29,610 bases of DNA from Aalborgiella sp031422495 (GTDB lineage Bacteria > Pseudomonadota > Gammaproteobacteria > Burkholderiales > Burkholderiaceae_C), in NCBI GenBank assembly GCA_031422495.1, contig JANPLX010000110.1, positions 1-29,610 of the forward strand, given 5' to 3'. Of the stretch, positions 7,769 to 15,626 are shown piece after piece (within the stretch, counting starts at the first letter, position 1; every line of letters begins with the position of its first letter). The position numbers were made by a program, and so were the translations under genes. The notes below the pieces were generated by a model. It worked only from the letters and a program-made list of their open reading frames with translations. It made no database searches and was not told the DNA's origin.

Positions 7769-9240
7769 TGCACACTGCCAAACATCAAACGCTCCACGAC
7801 TTTGGCTGAGGTCACAACACCGGGCACTCCCGCACCAGGGTGTGTACCCGCGCCTACAAAATACAGATTCGGTAAATCGGGCGAGCGGTTGGGAAATCGA
7901 AAACCAGCAGACTGCGTGAATTTGGGCGTGATAGAGAAACCCGAACCAAGGGGAGACAGCAGCTCGCTGGCGAAGTATTGAGGCGTGACACAATGCTCAT
8001 CCACGATGCAGTCTGCCAAACCGGGCAACAATCTGCGCGCCAGCTCAGCCTGAAGCAGTGCCTTGAACGCAGCGGCTTGCGTAGCCCAGTCAATACCCGC
8101 AGACAAATTAGGCACCGGAACCAGCGCATAAAAGCTGTCGTACCCAGGGGGGGCATACTGCGCATCAGTCGCGCTGGGGCGGTGCAAGTAGATGCTCAGA
8201 TCATCTGTCAACTGCTTACTTTCAAATATCTTGTGCAGTACTTCGCGGTAAGAGGTGCCGAACAAAATAGTGTGGTGAGGTACGTCCGCATACATGCGTT
8301 TGGTGCTGAAGTACCATACGAACAAACCCATGGAATATTGTTTACTATCAACTTGACGAGGCCGCTGCAAGCTTTGTGGCAACAGCTTGGCTATGGTATG
8401 CCCAGCATCAGCGTTACTGATTATCGCATCGGCCTCAAAAATGCGGCCATCCTTTAAATGCACGCCCGTGGCCTGCCCGTCGCTGCAGCTAATACTTTGC
8501 ACGTCGGCGTTCCACACAAACTCTACACCGTGGCGCTGTGCCAGCGCCACCAAGGCTGTCACCAACCGCGCCATGCCGCCGCGCGGAAACCACACGCCCC
8601 ATTTGCGTTCTAAATAGTGGATCAAGCTGTAAATACTCGTAGTGTCAAACGGGTTTCCACCCACTAAAAGTGGCTGGATGCTGAAAGCACGTCGCACTCG
8701 CTCATCTCTAAAGTAGCGCGCCGTCACGTCGTACACCGAACGATCAGCACGTAGGCGCATCATCGCGGGTAATGCCTTAAGCATCGACGACCAGCCTAAA
8801 AATGGCTGGCTGCCCAGCTCTTCGTAGCCTTTTTCGAATAACTTTTGCGAGTGCGCCAAAAACGCTGGGTAGGCTTGTGCATCGGCCTGAGAAAACTTGG
8901 CAATCTCGGTTTGAATCTGCTCAGTGGTACCGCCATAGTCTAACTGTGTGCCATCGGCAAAGCGCATTTGGTACCAAGGGGTCACGGGCATCAACTCAAC
9001 GTGGTCGGCCAGCCGCTCGCCAAAAAGATTAAACAACTCTTCAAACAAAATGGGCGCAGTCAGCACCGTAGGCCCAGCGTCGTAGCGAAACTGAAGACCA
9101 TACTTCTCGCGCACAAACTCTCGCCCGCGCCCACCAGGGCCTGGCAGACGGTCCAGCACAGTGACTTGATGCCCTCGGGCTGAAGTACGCAAAGCAGCCG
9201 CCAAACCACCAAAACCTGCGCCTATAACTACTGTGTGCAT
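7765..9240 (-). CDS. crtI: Phytoene desaturase
   Basis: The bacterial four-step desaturase that turns phytoene into lycopene. The 491-residue flavoprotein starts with the FAD-binding motif VVIGAGFGGLAAALR, followed by PGGRGREF. It ends with the CrtI C-terminal signature NLYFVGAGTHPGAGVPGV and VTSAKVV. The start is set at the ATG at 9240, which shares one base with the TGA of crtE (TGATG); the TTG codon just before it is not needed. It overlaps crtB by four bases at its end. A lycopene-forming (rather than neurosporene-forming) product is inferred from the downstream crtY. Confidence 0.94.
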   Translation of the reverse strand: MHTVVIGAGFGGLAAALRTSARGHQVTVLDRLPGPGGRGREFVREKYGLQFRYDAGPTVLTAPILFEELFNLFGERLADHVELMPVTPWYQMRFADGTQLDYGGTTEQIQTEIAKFSQADAQAYPAFLAHSQKLFEKGYEELGSQPFLGWSSMLKALPAMMRLRADRSVYDVTARYFRDERVRRAFSIQPLLVGGNPFDTTSIYSLIHYLERKWGVWFPRGGMARLVTALVALAQRHGVEFVWNADVQSISCSDGQATGVHLKDGRIFEADAIISNADAGHTIAKLLPQSLQRPRQVDSKQYSMGLFVWYFSTKRMYADVPHHTILFGTSYREVLHKIFESKQLTDDLSIYLHRPSATDAQYAPPGYDSFYALVPVPNLSAGIDWATQAAAFKALLQAELARRLLPGLADCIVDEHCVTPQYFASELLSPLGSGFSITPKFTQSAGFRFPNRSPDLPNLYFVGAGTHPGAGVPGVVTSAKVVERLMFGSVQ

Positions 9241-10187
9241 CAATCGTTGTTAACCAAAAGTAAGAGACGAAGTTTGAGTGACAACTCCACCAGTAAAGCC
9301 CCTGATTCACGGGGAAGTTCGTGTGCTAATGAAATAGCACCATCCAAGTGCTCAAGACCAAACTGTTTAGCCCGAGTACGCGCCTCAGCACCGTAACCGG
9401 CAGACTGCAAAACTAAAACGACGTTTAGCGCACCCGACTGTCCATCACGCTCTACATCTGCAAAATCGTCCACCACCTGGTAACCAACAGAGAATGCATG
9501 GCATGCATTGCGAGCATGCTCAACCCAAACACCATGACCACTCGATAGCAATGCCAACTCCAGCGGCAGGCTCAGCAAGGCACCCGACTTGGCCACAGCA
9601 ACGCGCTTGTAAGCCGCCAAATCATCCACCGAACTGACCGCGTTATCCAAATCAGCACATTGACCACCTATCGCATCAGATACTCGCTCATGTACGACGG
9701 CCAGCATTCTAGGTAGCTTTTGCAACTTAGATATGTCGCACAACCCTGCATAAGCCGCCGTAAGCATTAAATCTCCGGTGCAAACTGCCATGTTGACCCC
9801 ATACCTAACCCATACAGCAGGTAAACCGTGGCGCACTGCGTCACGGTCTTGCAGGTCGTCGTGCACCAAAGATGCGTTGTGCAGCAACTCGGCGGTAGCA
9901 GCAATACACAGAGCATCAGACTTATCCAGCCCCAGCGCTAAACCCGCGCTGAGTGCCATACGGCCCCTGACTCTATGGCCGCCAGAACCCAAATGGTACG
10001 CAGCGGCCACTGCAGCACCCGAGGCAGTAGCTTGGCGAGCGATATCTATGTTCGCACCAACCAACTTGAGCATGGTTTGCTCAAGCTGCGAGGGCAAATC
10101 TTCGTAGTTATCAAATTCGCTGAGCCACTGCTCGGGGTACCTGGCTTGACCTATAGCTTTATCGTTTTGCACTGGCCTCAGACTCAC
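9240..10187 (-). CDS. crtE: Geranylgeranyl diphosphate synthase
   Basis: Makes GGPP, the C20 precursor for phytoene, by adding isopentenyl diphosphate to allylic diphosphates. It is a trans-prenyltransferase of about 315 residues with both Asp-rich metal-binding motifs, counted from the longest frame: LVHDDLQD (113-117) and VVDDFAD (243-247). Its 5' end overlaps the rhodopsin gene. There is no ATG near the start: TTG at 10196, GTG at 10187 and GTG at 10172 are all possible. The GGAG at about 10199-10202 is too close to the TTG but 11 bases from the GTG at 10187, which is used here with low certainty. The stop shares a base with the crtI start. No idi gene accompanies it in this window. Confidence 0.92.
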   Translation of the reverse strand: MSLRPVQNDKAIGQARYPEQWLSEFDNYEDLPSQLEQTMLKLVGANIDIARQATASGAAVAAAYHLGSGGHRVRGRMALSAGLALGLDKSDALCIAATAELLHNASLVHDDLQDRDAVRHGLPAVWVRYGVNMAVCTGDLMLTAAYAGLCDISKLQKLPRMLAVVHERVSDAIGGQCADLDNAVSSVDDLAAYKRVAVAKSGALLSLPLELALLSSGHGVWVEHARNACHAFSVGYQVVDDFADVERDGQSGALNVVLVLQSAGYGAEARTRAKQFGLEHLDGAISLAHELPRESGALLVELSLKLRLLLLVNND

Positions 10188-10962
10188 TGACGGCAACGCT
10201 CCAGATAATTAAACCAAAAGCAATCTTGTTGAGCACATCAGCCAAGTTGTAGATCAAATTCAACGCATTGGCACTGGCTTCTGGGCCGCTGCCTGTGAGA
10301 TATCCAAAGAAGTAACCAACAGGGTAAATTGCCCAGCCGATGGTCACAATCCAACGCATTGTATTGAAGGCTGACTGCACTGCTGGTGGCGCACTTTGTG
10401 CATTGATTTTGCTTGCCTGCCCTGCAAAAATTTCGTACAAAATATACGCCCAACCCGCCATACCCACGATAAATGCAGGCCATGCGGCAACATACCTTGC
10501 CTCACCCAAATATCCACCCACCAGCATGACGAAAGTACCAATCATCAAACGCCAAAACACACCGGCTGGAACCTTGGTAATTGCTGACAAAATAAGGTAA
10601 AACTCAATCATCAACAGCGGCACCGTGATGAGCCAATCAATGTAGCGAAATACAGTTGGCGATGTGCCCGTATTTACCCATACCTCGCGCATGTACAAAT
10701 AATGGACTGCAGCTACAAGAGTAACCAAGCCAGAGACGGTGAGTGATGTTTTCCACTTGGCGGAGACACGGTCTCGTTCAAGAAAGAAAAACACGGTGGA
10801 GGCCATTAAAGCCATGGTGATGAGCCAGAAGGAAATACCAACGAAATCATCAGGTTTGAGAAGTGCCCCCGATGCAGCAGCAGCTTGTGTGGAGGCTAAC
10901 GCCACTGCTGTGCCAAGACCTAGACCTAGGATCGCTTTAGACCCAATACTACTAAACATCAT
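10159..10962 (-). CDS. Proteorhodopsin, light-driven proton-pump type, green-tuned
   Basis: A seven-helix microbial rhodopsin of 267 residues; residues 1-30 look like a cleavable signal peptide (Lys9, then Ala/Leu-rich, AAAAS). The pump motif RYIDWLITVPLLMIEFYLIL gives Asp109 (acceptor), Thr113 and Glu120 (donor), the DTE pattern of outward proton pumps. His87 matches the His that partners the acceptor. Lys246 in NLADVLNKIAFG is the retinal Schiff-base lysine. Leu117 sits at the spectral tuning position (105 in green proteorhodopsin), predicting green absorption. Phe164 occupies the position that is Gly in carotenoid-binding xanthorhodopsins, so no antenna is expected. AAGGAG lies six bases before the ATG. 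It is the first gene of the cassette, overlapping crtE. Confidence 0.96.
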   Translation of the reverse strand: MMFSSIGSKAILGLGLGTAVALASTQAAAASGALLKPDDFVGISFWLITMALMASTVFFFLERDRVSAKWKTSLTVSGLVTLVAAVHYLYMREVWVNTGTSPTVFRYIDWLITVPLLMIEFYLILSAITKVPAGVFWRLMIGTFVMLVGGYLGEARYVAAWPAFIVGMAGWAYILYEIFAGQASKINAQSAPPAVQSAFNTMRWIVTIGWAIYPVGYFFGYLTGSGPEASANALNLIYNLADVLNKIAFGLIIWSVAVSESEASAKR

Positions 10963-10984
10963 GCGAGTCTCCTTATAAAAAATG

Positions 10985-11036
10985 CATGACCGGTTGAAAT
11001 GAAGGACTTAATCATCCTTCGCCTGTCATGATTTCA
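10985..11036 (-). promoter_or_regulatory. Rhodopsin leader with alternative stem-loops
   Basis: Immediately upstream of the rhodopsin ribosome-binding site lie three pairs of perfect 6-base inverted repeats. GAAGGA (11001-11006) pairs with TCCTTC (11015-11020) around an 8-base loop. TGAAAT (10995-11000) pairs with ATTTCA (11031-11036). CATGAC (10985-10990) pairs with GTCATG (11025-11030). The central stem can extend with either the second or the third pair but not both, because they cross. This looks like an RNA that could switch between two folds, or alternatively a nested protein-binding site. No known riboswitch class was recognised. Confidence 0.5.
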
Positions 11037-11044
11037 GTGATCTC

Positions 11045-11067
11045 GTTTTCAGTTACTTAATGAAAAC
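11045..11067. promoter_or_regulatory. Candidate operator upstream of rhodopsin
   Basis: A perfect 7-bp inverted repeat, GTTTTCA at 11045-11051 and TGAAAAC at 11061-11067, separated by nine bases (centre-to-centre 16 bp, roughly one and a half helical turns). It lies about 85-105 bp upstream of the rhodopsin start. A TATACT hexamer at 11093-11098 (minus strand) could be a -10 element, but no good -35 accompanies it. The regulator is unknown. Confidence 0.4.
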
Positions 11068-11236
11068 TAGTCCAGACTAATCATGAACTTGTAGTATAGC
11101 TTTAAACTACTCAGTATCTATTAGGGTTTGCGCTGATTTGGTGCAAAACTGCATATCTGTTGTAACTCATGCGACATCTGATTTTTTAATATTCGAAAAG
11201 AGAAATAAAAACCATATACCAATTGAGTTATTTTTA

Positions 11237-11277
11237 CTATATTTTTAATAGCATCTTAGACAATAAATACGCCGGCT
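11237..11277 (+). repeat. Intergenic repeat, copy C (right flank of the rhodopsin cassette)
   Basis: CTAT (11237-11240), seven bases, ATAG (11248-11251), then the conserved box ending CGCCGGCT at 11277. It lies 10 bp beyond the hrpA stop and is nearly identical to copy B, which lies beyond the hrpA relic at the other end of the cassette. Confidence 0.85.
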
Positions 11278-11287
11278 GTAGCCAAAA

Positions 11288-14200
11288 TCAGCTCTTAATC
11301 TGCACCCACAGCTTATCCAACCGCTTCACGCTCACCGGCTGCGGGGTGCGGAGCTCTTGGGCGAAGAAGCTGACGCGGAGTTCTTCTAGCAACCAGCGGA
11401 ATTCCATCATCCGGTCATCGACCGCACCTTTGCGTTCTGCGACCAAGCGCCAGTAGTTTTGCTCGGATAGGCGCAGTTCGGCCAACTTGGTGGCGTCGCG
11501 GGCAGGGTCGGCTCTGTACTTGTCCAGGCGAGCGGTGATAGCTTTGAGGTAGCGGGCGAAGTGGTGGAGTTGGGTGAAGGGGGTCACGGCGATGAAGCGT
11601 TTGGGCATCAACCTTGCCAGCTGGGCGGCGACGTCTGCGGTGGCTTCGGGAGCGTTTTTAGTGTCCTTGAGTTTGCGTGCCGCCGTCGCGTATTCCTGCA
11701 AAATCGTGGCGACCAATCTCGCAATTTCACTGGAAATGAGGGTCAACCGCCCTCTGCCTTCTTCCAATCGTTTGGTGAATTCTGCGGCGTTGGTCGGTAA
11801 TGAGCCTATGGGGTCAAGCAAAAAGGCGCGATCCAGCGCTTTAGCGATGATTTGCTCGCGCAGCTCCTCTATCGTCCCGCCGCCGGTGTTGTCTGCAGAG
11901 CGTCCCACCAGCATGTAGGCCGCGGCCATTTTGGTGAGATCGGGGATGTTTTTCTCTAAATACTTGAGCGAGTCTTTGATGTGCAGCGCAAACAGGCGGC
12001 GCAGACCGGCTTGGTGTTTGGCGGTTGCAACGTCGGGTTCGTCAAAAACTTCGATGCTGACAGCATCTTGCAGGTCAATCAGCGCGGGGAAGCCAATCAG
12101 AGTCTGGCCGCCTTTGTTGATTTCCATCAGCTCGGGCAGCTCGCCGAAAGTCCATGCCGTATAGCGTTGTCCTGCGGGAGATGTTACTGATTCCGTAGAC
12201 TTTGAATTTACTATATTTTTAATAGCTGATGAGGCAATATATACGCCGGCTAAAGGCTGATTTGAGCCTTTATTTTGCCCTCCCCGTTCGGGCTGAGCCT
12301 GTCGAAGCCCTTCGACAAGCTCAGGGCGAACGGAGTTGGTGGTATTTGTATTATTTTGAGCCAATTTCAGTCCCGCCAGCGCCTGAAACGCCCCCCGCGC
12401 CTTCGCGCCCAGCTCGGCTTTCAGGGCACCCAGGTTACGACCGGTGCCGAGTTGGCGACCATGCTCGTCCACCACACGGAAGTTCATGAACAGGTGCGGG
12501 CTCAGCATGTCCAGCTTGAAGTCTGCCCGTTGCACGTCCACTTGCGTGGCGTCGCGGACTTTTTTGAGCAGCGCTTCGACCAGACCCGTCGCGCCGTAAG
12601 CTTCGGGTACGTTCAGCTCCGCCGCCATGCGCGCTGCGCTTTCGGGCAGCGGCACGAGGCGCGAGCGCGGCCGCTGGTGCAGGGACTTCAGAAGCGCCTG
12701 GATTTTGTCTTTCAACATGCCAGGCACTAGCCACTCGCAGCGCTCGTCGTTCACTTGGTTCAGCACAAACAGCGGCACGGTCACCGTCATGCCGTCTTTG
12801 GCGTCGCCGGGTTCGTGCAGGTAGGTGGTCAGACAGTCCACGCCGCCCAGGCGGATGGTTTTAGGGAAGGACTGGGTGGTGATGCCGGCCGCCTCGTGCC
12901 GCATCAGCTCGTCGCGGGTCAGCATCAAGAGCTTGGGTTGCCGCTTGATCTCATCCCGATACCAGTTCTCAAAACTGTAGCCGCTGCACACGTCGGCGGG
13001 CAGTTGTTGGTCATAAAAGGCGTAGATCAGCTCGTCGTCCACCAACACGTCCTGCCTGCGGGATTTGTGCTCCAGCTCTTCGACCTGTGCTATCAGCTTT
13101 TCATTGGAGGCTAAAAATGGGAGTTTTGTCTCCCACTGCCCACCGACCAGCGCCTCGCGGATGAAAATCTCCCTTGCAGCGACCATGTCCACGCGACCAA
13201 AGTTGACGCGGCGGCCGCTGTAAATCACCAGCCCGTACAGCGTGGCCCGCTCCAGCGCCACCACTTCGGCGGCTTTTTTCTCCCAGTGCGGGTCAAGCAG
13301 TTGTTTTTTGAGCAGGTGCCCGGCGACTTTTTCCAGCCACTGGGGCTCGATATTCGCCAAACCTCGGCCAAATAATCGCGTGGTTTCGACCAGTTCGGCA
13401 GCGACAATCCAGCGCCCCGGCTTTTTGGCCAGATGCGCGCCAGGGTGGGCGAAGAACTTGATACCGCGTGCGCCCAGGTATTCGCCACGCGCACCCTTAT
13501 CGTCGCGGCCACCCGTTGCTGCTTCGGTTTCTATCTTCCAGCCGACGTTACCCAGCAAGCCGGCCAACATCGACATGTGCAGCTCTTCGTAGCTCGCCGG
13601 TTTGGTGTTGACACGCCATTTGTGCTCCGCCACCACGGTGACCAGCTGGCTGTGGATGTCGCGCCACTCGCGCACTCGGCGGATGTTGACGAAGTTTTGG
13701 CGTAGCAACAGCTCGTATTGGCGGTTTGACAGTTTGTGCACCGGAGTTGCTTGCCCCTCGACATTAGCCCCGCCTTTTGACGTTTCCAACCACTTCCACA
13801 GCTTCAAATACCCAGCAAACTCGCTCTTCTCGTCGTCAAACTTCACATGCGCTTGGTCGGCTGCCTGCTGCGCCTCCATCGGGCGGTCGCGCACGTCTTG
13901 CACGCTCAGGGCGCTGGCAATCACCAGCACCTCGTCCAGTGCGCCGCGTTCGCGGGCTTCCACAATCATGCGTCCCACGCGCGGGTCTAGTGGCAGTTTG
14001 GCGAGTTCGGTGCCCATGGCGGTCAACTCGTTGGCATCGTCCATCGCGCCGAGTTCATTCAGCAACTGGTAGCCGTCTGCAATCGCCCTGCCCTGCGGTG
14101 CTTCGAGAAAAGGGAAGTCTTCAACCACACCCAAATGCAGCGACTTCATCCGCAAAATCACACCGGCCAAGGAGCTTCGCAAAATTTCTGGTTCGGTGAA

Positions 14201-15346
14201 GCGCGGTCGGCCGTCAAAATCTTTTTGGTCATAGAGCCGGATGCAGATACCGTCTGCGACCCGCCCGCAGCGCCCTGCCCGCTGGTTGGCGGAGGACTGA
14301 CTGATCGGCTCGACCAGCAGCTGCTCAACCTTGCTCCTGAAGCTGTAGCGCTTCATGCGCGCTGTGCCTGCGTCAATGACGTAGCGGATGCCCGGCACGG
14401 TGAGCGAGGTTTCGGCGACATTGGTCGCCAGCACGATGCGCCGCCCCGTATGCCCATCAAAAATCCTGTCCTGTTCAGCCTGGCTCAGGCGCGCAAACAG
14501 CGGCAGCACTTCGGCATTGCGCATGACGGGCTGGTGGCTCAGGTGGCCGCGTAGGTGGTCGGCAGCCTCGCGGATTTCGCGCTCACCGGGTAAAAAGACC
14601 AAAATATCGCCGCCGTTGTGCGGGTTGATCCAGAGTTCATCCACCGCATCCGCAATCGCGTTGTTCAAGCCGTAATCGCGTGATTCTTCATAGGGGCGAT
14701 AGCGCTGCTCGACCGGAAACATCCGCCCCGAGACCATGATGACGGGCGCAGGACCTTGGCGGGACGCAAAATGGTCCGCAAAACGCTGCGCGTCAATCGT
14801 CGCTGAGGTCACGATGATTTTCAAATCAGGCCGGCGCGGCAGAATCTGGCGCAGGTAGCCAAGCAAGAAGTCGATGTTCAAGCTGCGCTCGTGCGCCTCG
14901 TCGATGATGATGGTGTCGTAAGCTTTCAGCAGCGGGTCGGTCTGCGTTTCGGCCAACAAAATACCGTCTGTCATGAGCTTGACGGACGCGTCGCGGCTCA
15001 ACCGGTCCTGAAACCGCACCTTGAAACCCACCACCTCGCCGAGCGGCGTTTTCAGCTCCTCAGCGATCCGCTTGGCGACGGAACTGGCGGCAATCCGGCG
15101 CGGCTGGGTGTGGCCGATGAGTTTGGCGTGCTGGCCGGGCGCGTAATTGATCTTGCCGCGCCCCATGGCCAAGGCGATCTTGGGCAACTGCGTCGTCTTG
15201 CCCGAGCCGGTTTCACCACACACGATGATGACCTGATGCGCCTGCAGCGCCGCCATGATCTCGTCACGTTTGCCGGATACGGGGAGAGTTTCAGGGAACT
15301 CGATGACTAGATTGGCTGGATTAGCTGGATTTTGAGGCACGGACAT
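11288..15346 (-). CDS. hrpA: ATP-dependent RNA helicase HrpA (DEAH family)
   Basis: A 1352-residue DEAH-box RNA helicase, slightly longer than the usual 1280-1300. Motif I is GETGSGKT (44-51), motif II DEAH (149-152), motif III SAT (181-183), and motif VI QRAGRCGR. The HA2/OB region and the large HrpA-specific C-terminal domain follow. The family acts on mRNA and, in E. coli, rescues stalled ribosomes. Residues about 995-1057 are abnormal. Where homologues have a low-complexity linker, this gene carries a palindromic repeat (translated as RPELVEGLRQAQPERG) and a copy of the window's intergenic repeat, both in frame, before SPAGQRYTAW resumes. The last 21 codons are duplicated at 4505-4570. 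The ATG at 15346 gives the family N-terminus. Confidence 0.95.
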   Translation of the reverse strand: MSVPQNPANPANLVIEFPETLPVSGKRDEIMAALQAHQVIIVCGETGSGKTTQLPKIALAMGRGKINYAPGQHAKLIGHTQPRRIAASSVAKRIAEELKTPLGEVVGFKVRFQDRLSRDASVKLMTDGILLAETQTDPLLKAYDTIIIDEAHERSLNIDFLLGYLRQILPRRPDLKIIVTSATIDAQRFADHFASRQGPAPVIMVSGRMFPVEQRYRPYEESRDYGLNNAIADAVDELWINPHNGGDILVFLPGEREIREAADHLRGHLSHQPVMRNAEVLPLFARLSQAEQDRIFDGHTGRRIVLATNVAETSLTVPGIRYVIDAGTARMKRYSFRSKVEQLLVEPISQSSANQRAGRCGRVADGICIRLYDQKDFDGRPRFTEPEILRSSLAGVILRMKSLHLGVVEDFPFLEAPQGRAIADGYQLLNELGAMDDANELTAMGTELAKLPLDPRVGRMIVEARERGALDEVLVIASALSVQDVRDRPMEAQQAADQAHVKFDDEKSEFAGYLKLWKWLETSKGGANVEGQATPVHKLSNRQYELLLRQNFVNIRRVREWRDIHSQLVTVVAEHKWRVNTKPASYEELHMSMLAGLLGNVGWKIETEAATGGRDDKGARGEYLGARGIKFFAHPGAHLAKKPGRWIVAAELVETTRLFGRGLANIEPQWLEKVAGHLLKKQLLDPHWEKKAAEVVALERATLYGLVIYSGRRVNFGRVDMVAAREIFIREALVGGQWETKLPFLASNEKLIAQVEELEHKSRRQDVLVDDELIYAFYDQQLPADVCSGYSFENWYRDEIKRQPKLLMLTRDELMRHEAAGITTQSFPKTIRLGGVDCLTTYLHEPGDAKDGMTVTVPLFVLNQVNDERCEWLVPGMLKDKIQALLKSLHQRPRSRLVPLPESAARMAAELNVPEAYGATGLVEALLKKVRDATQVDVQRADFKLDMLSPHLFMNFRVVDEHGRQLGTGRNLGALKAELGAKARGAFQALAGLKLAQNNTNTTNSVRPELVEGLRQAQPERGGQNKGSNQPLAGVYIASSAIKNIVNSKSTESVTSPAGQRYTAWTFGELPELMEINKGGQTLIGFPALIDLQDAVSIEVFDEPDVATAKHQAGLRRLFALHIKDSLKYLEKNIPDLTKMAAAYMLVGRSADNTGGGTIEELREQIIAKALDRAFLLDPIGSLPTNAAEFTKRLEEGRGRLTLISSEIARLVATILQEYATAARKLKDTKNAPEATADVAAQLARLMPKRFIAVTPFTQLHHFARYLKAITARLDKYRADPARDATKLAELRLSEQNYWRLVAERKGAVDDRMMEFRWLLEELRVSFFAQELRTPQPVSVKRLDKLWVQIKS
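12211..12251 (+). repeat. Intergenic repeat, copy D, inside hrpA
   Basis: CTAT (12211-12214), seven bases, ATAG (12222-12225), then the box ending CGCCGGCT at 12251. It has diverged in the middle (CTGATGAGG instead of CATCTTAGA). This is the only copy within a coding region; hrpA reads through it in frame on the minus strand, giving a segment with YIASSAIKNIVNS. Confidence 0.85.
12284..12333. repeat. RPELVEG-type palindromic repeat inside hrpA
   Basis: A near-perfect 50-bp palindrome: left arm beginning CCGTTCG at 12284, centre GTCGAAG/CC/CTTCGAC at 12301-12315, right arm ending CGAACGG at 12333. The arms mismatch at only a few positions. This kind of element is widespread as a dispersed repeat in betaproteobacteria and is often recognised by its translation RPELVEGLRQAQPE. 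Here it is 32 bp from repeat copy D and translated in frame within HrpA. Confidence 0.88.
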
Positions 15347-15449
15347 AGGCTTAGATTATCGGGGATGGGTACGCTGATATGCTTGTACCGAGCTGTTAAA
15401 AGCTGGTTAAATTCTGGTTAAACGATTATTACCCCTGAAATTAGCATCT

Positions 15450-15491
15450 AGCCGGCGTGTTTATTGCCTAAGGCGCTATTAAATTAGTAGC
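15450..15491 (-). repeat. Intergenic repeat, copy E
   Basis: Here the element is reversed: AGCCGGCG starts at 15450, the box runs to about 15470, and the hairpin GCTA...TAGC spans 15475-15491. In this hairpin the fifth pair is T opposite G rather than A, so four pairs remain as Watson-Crick. It lies about 100 bp upstream of the hrpA start and 40 bp before the decayed Old Yellow Enzyme locus. Confidence 0.85.
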
Positions 15492-15531
15492 ATTTTTACC
15501 TTTTAACCTTTAATAAGATGAAGATTGAAAC

Positions 15532-15597
15532 ATGACCACTCTATTTGAACCCCTCCAAGCTGGCCGCATGCACCTTGCCAACCGCGTGGTGATGGTG
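15532..15597 (+). pseudogene. 5' relic of an Old Yellow Enzyme gene
   Basis: The first 22 codons of a second copy of the flavin oxidoreductase found intact at 21703-22818: MTTLFEPLQAG, then HLANRVVM. Similarity stops abruptly at about 15597. The matching 3' end is at 16215-16304, beyond the ORF6N pseudogene. About 0.9 kb of the enzyme gene is missing, so this is a dead remnant. Confidence 0.85.
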
Positions 15598-15626
15598 CGT
15601 GAGTTGGCTGCTAAATAATTGAGCCT

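Noticed and set aside
7769..7993. N-terminal extension of crtB
   Set aside because: It lies fully inside crtI in another frame and has no family similarity; the ATGA overlap gives the proper start.
10159..10962. Xanthorhodopsin with a carotenoid antenna
   Set aside because: The helix E position that must be Gly is Phe164, and no carotenoid ketolase or hydroxylase gene is present.
12229..12489. Plus-strand open frame with an RPEL-like repeat peptide
   Set aside because: It is antisense to hrpA; the apparent protein similarity comes from translation of the palindromic repeat.
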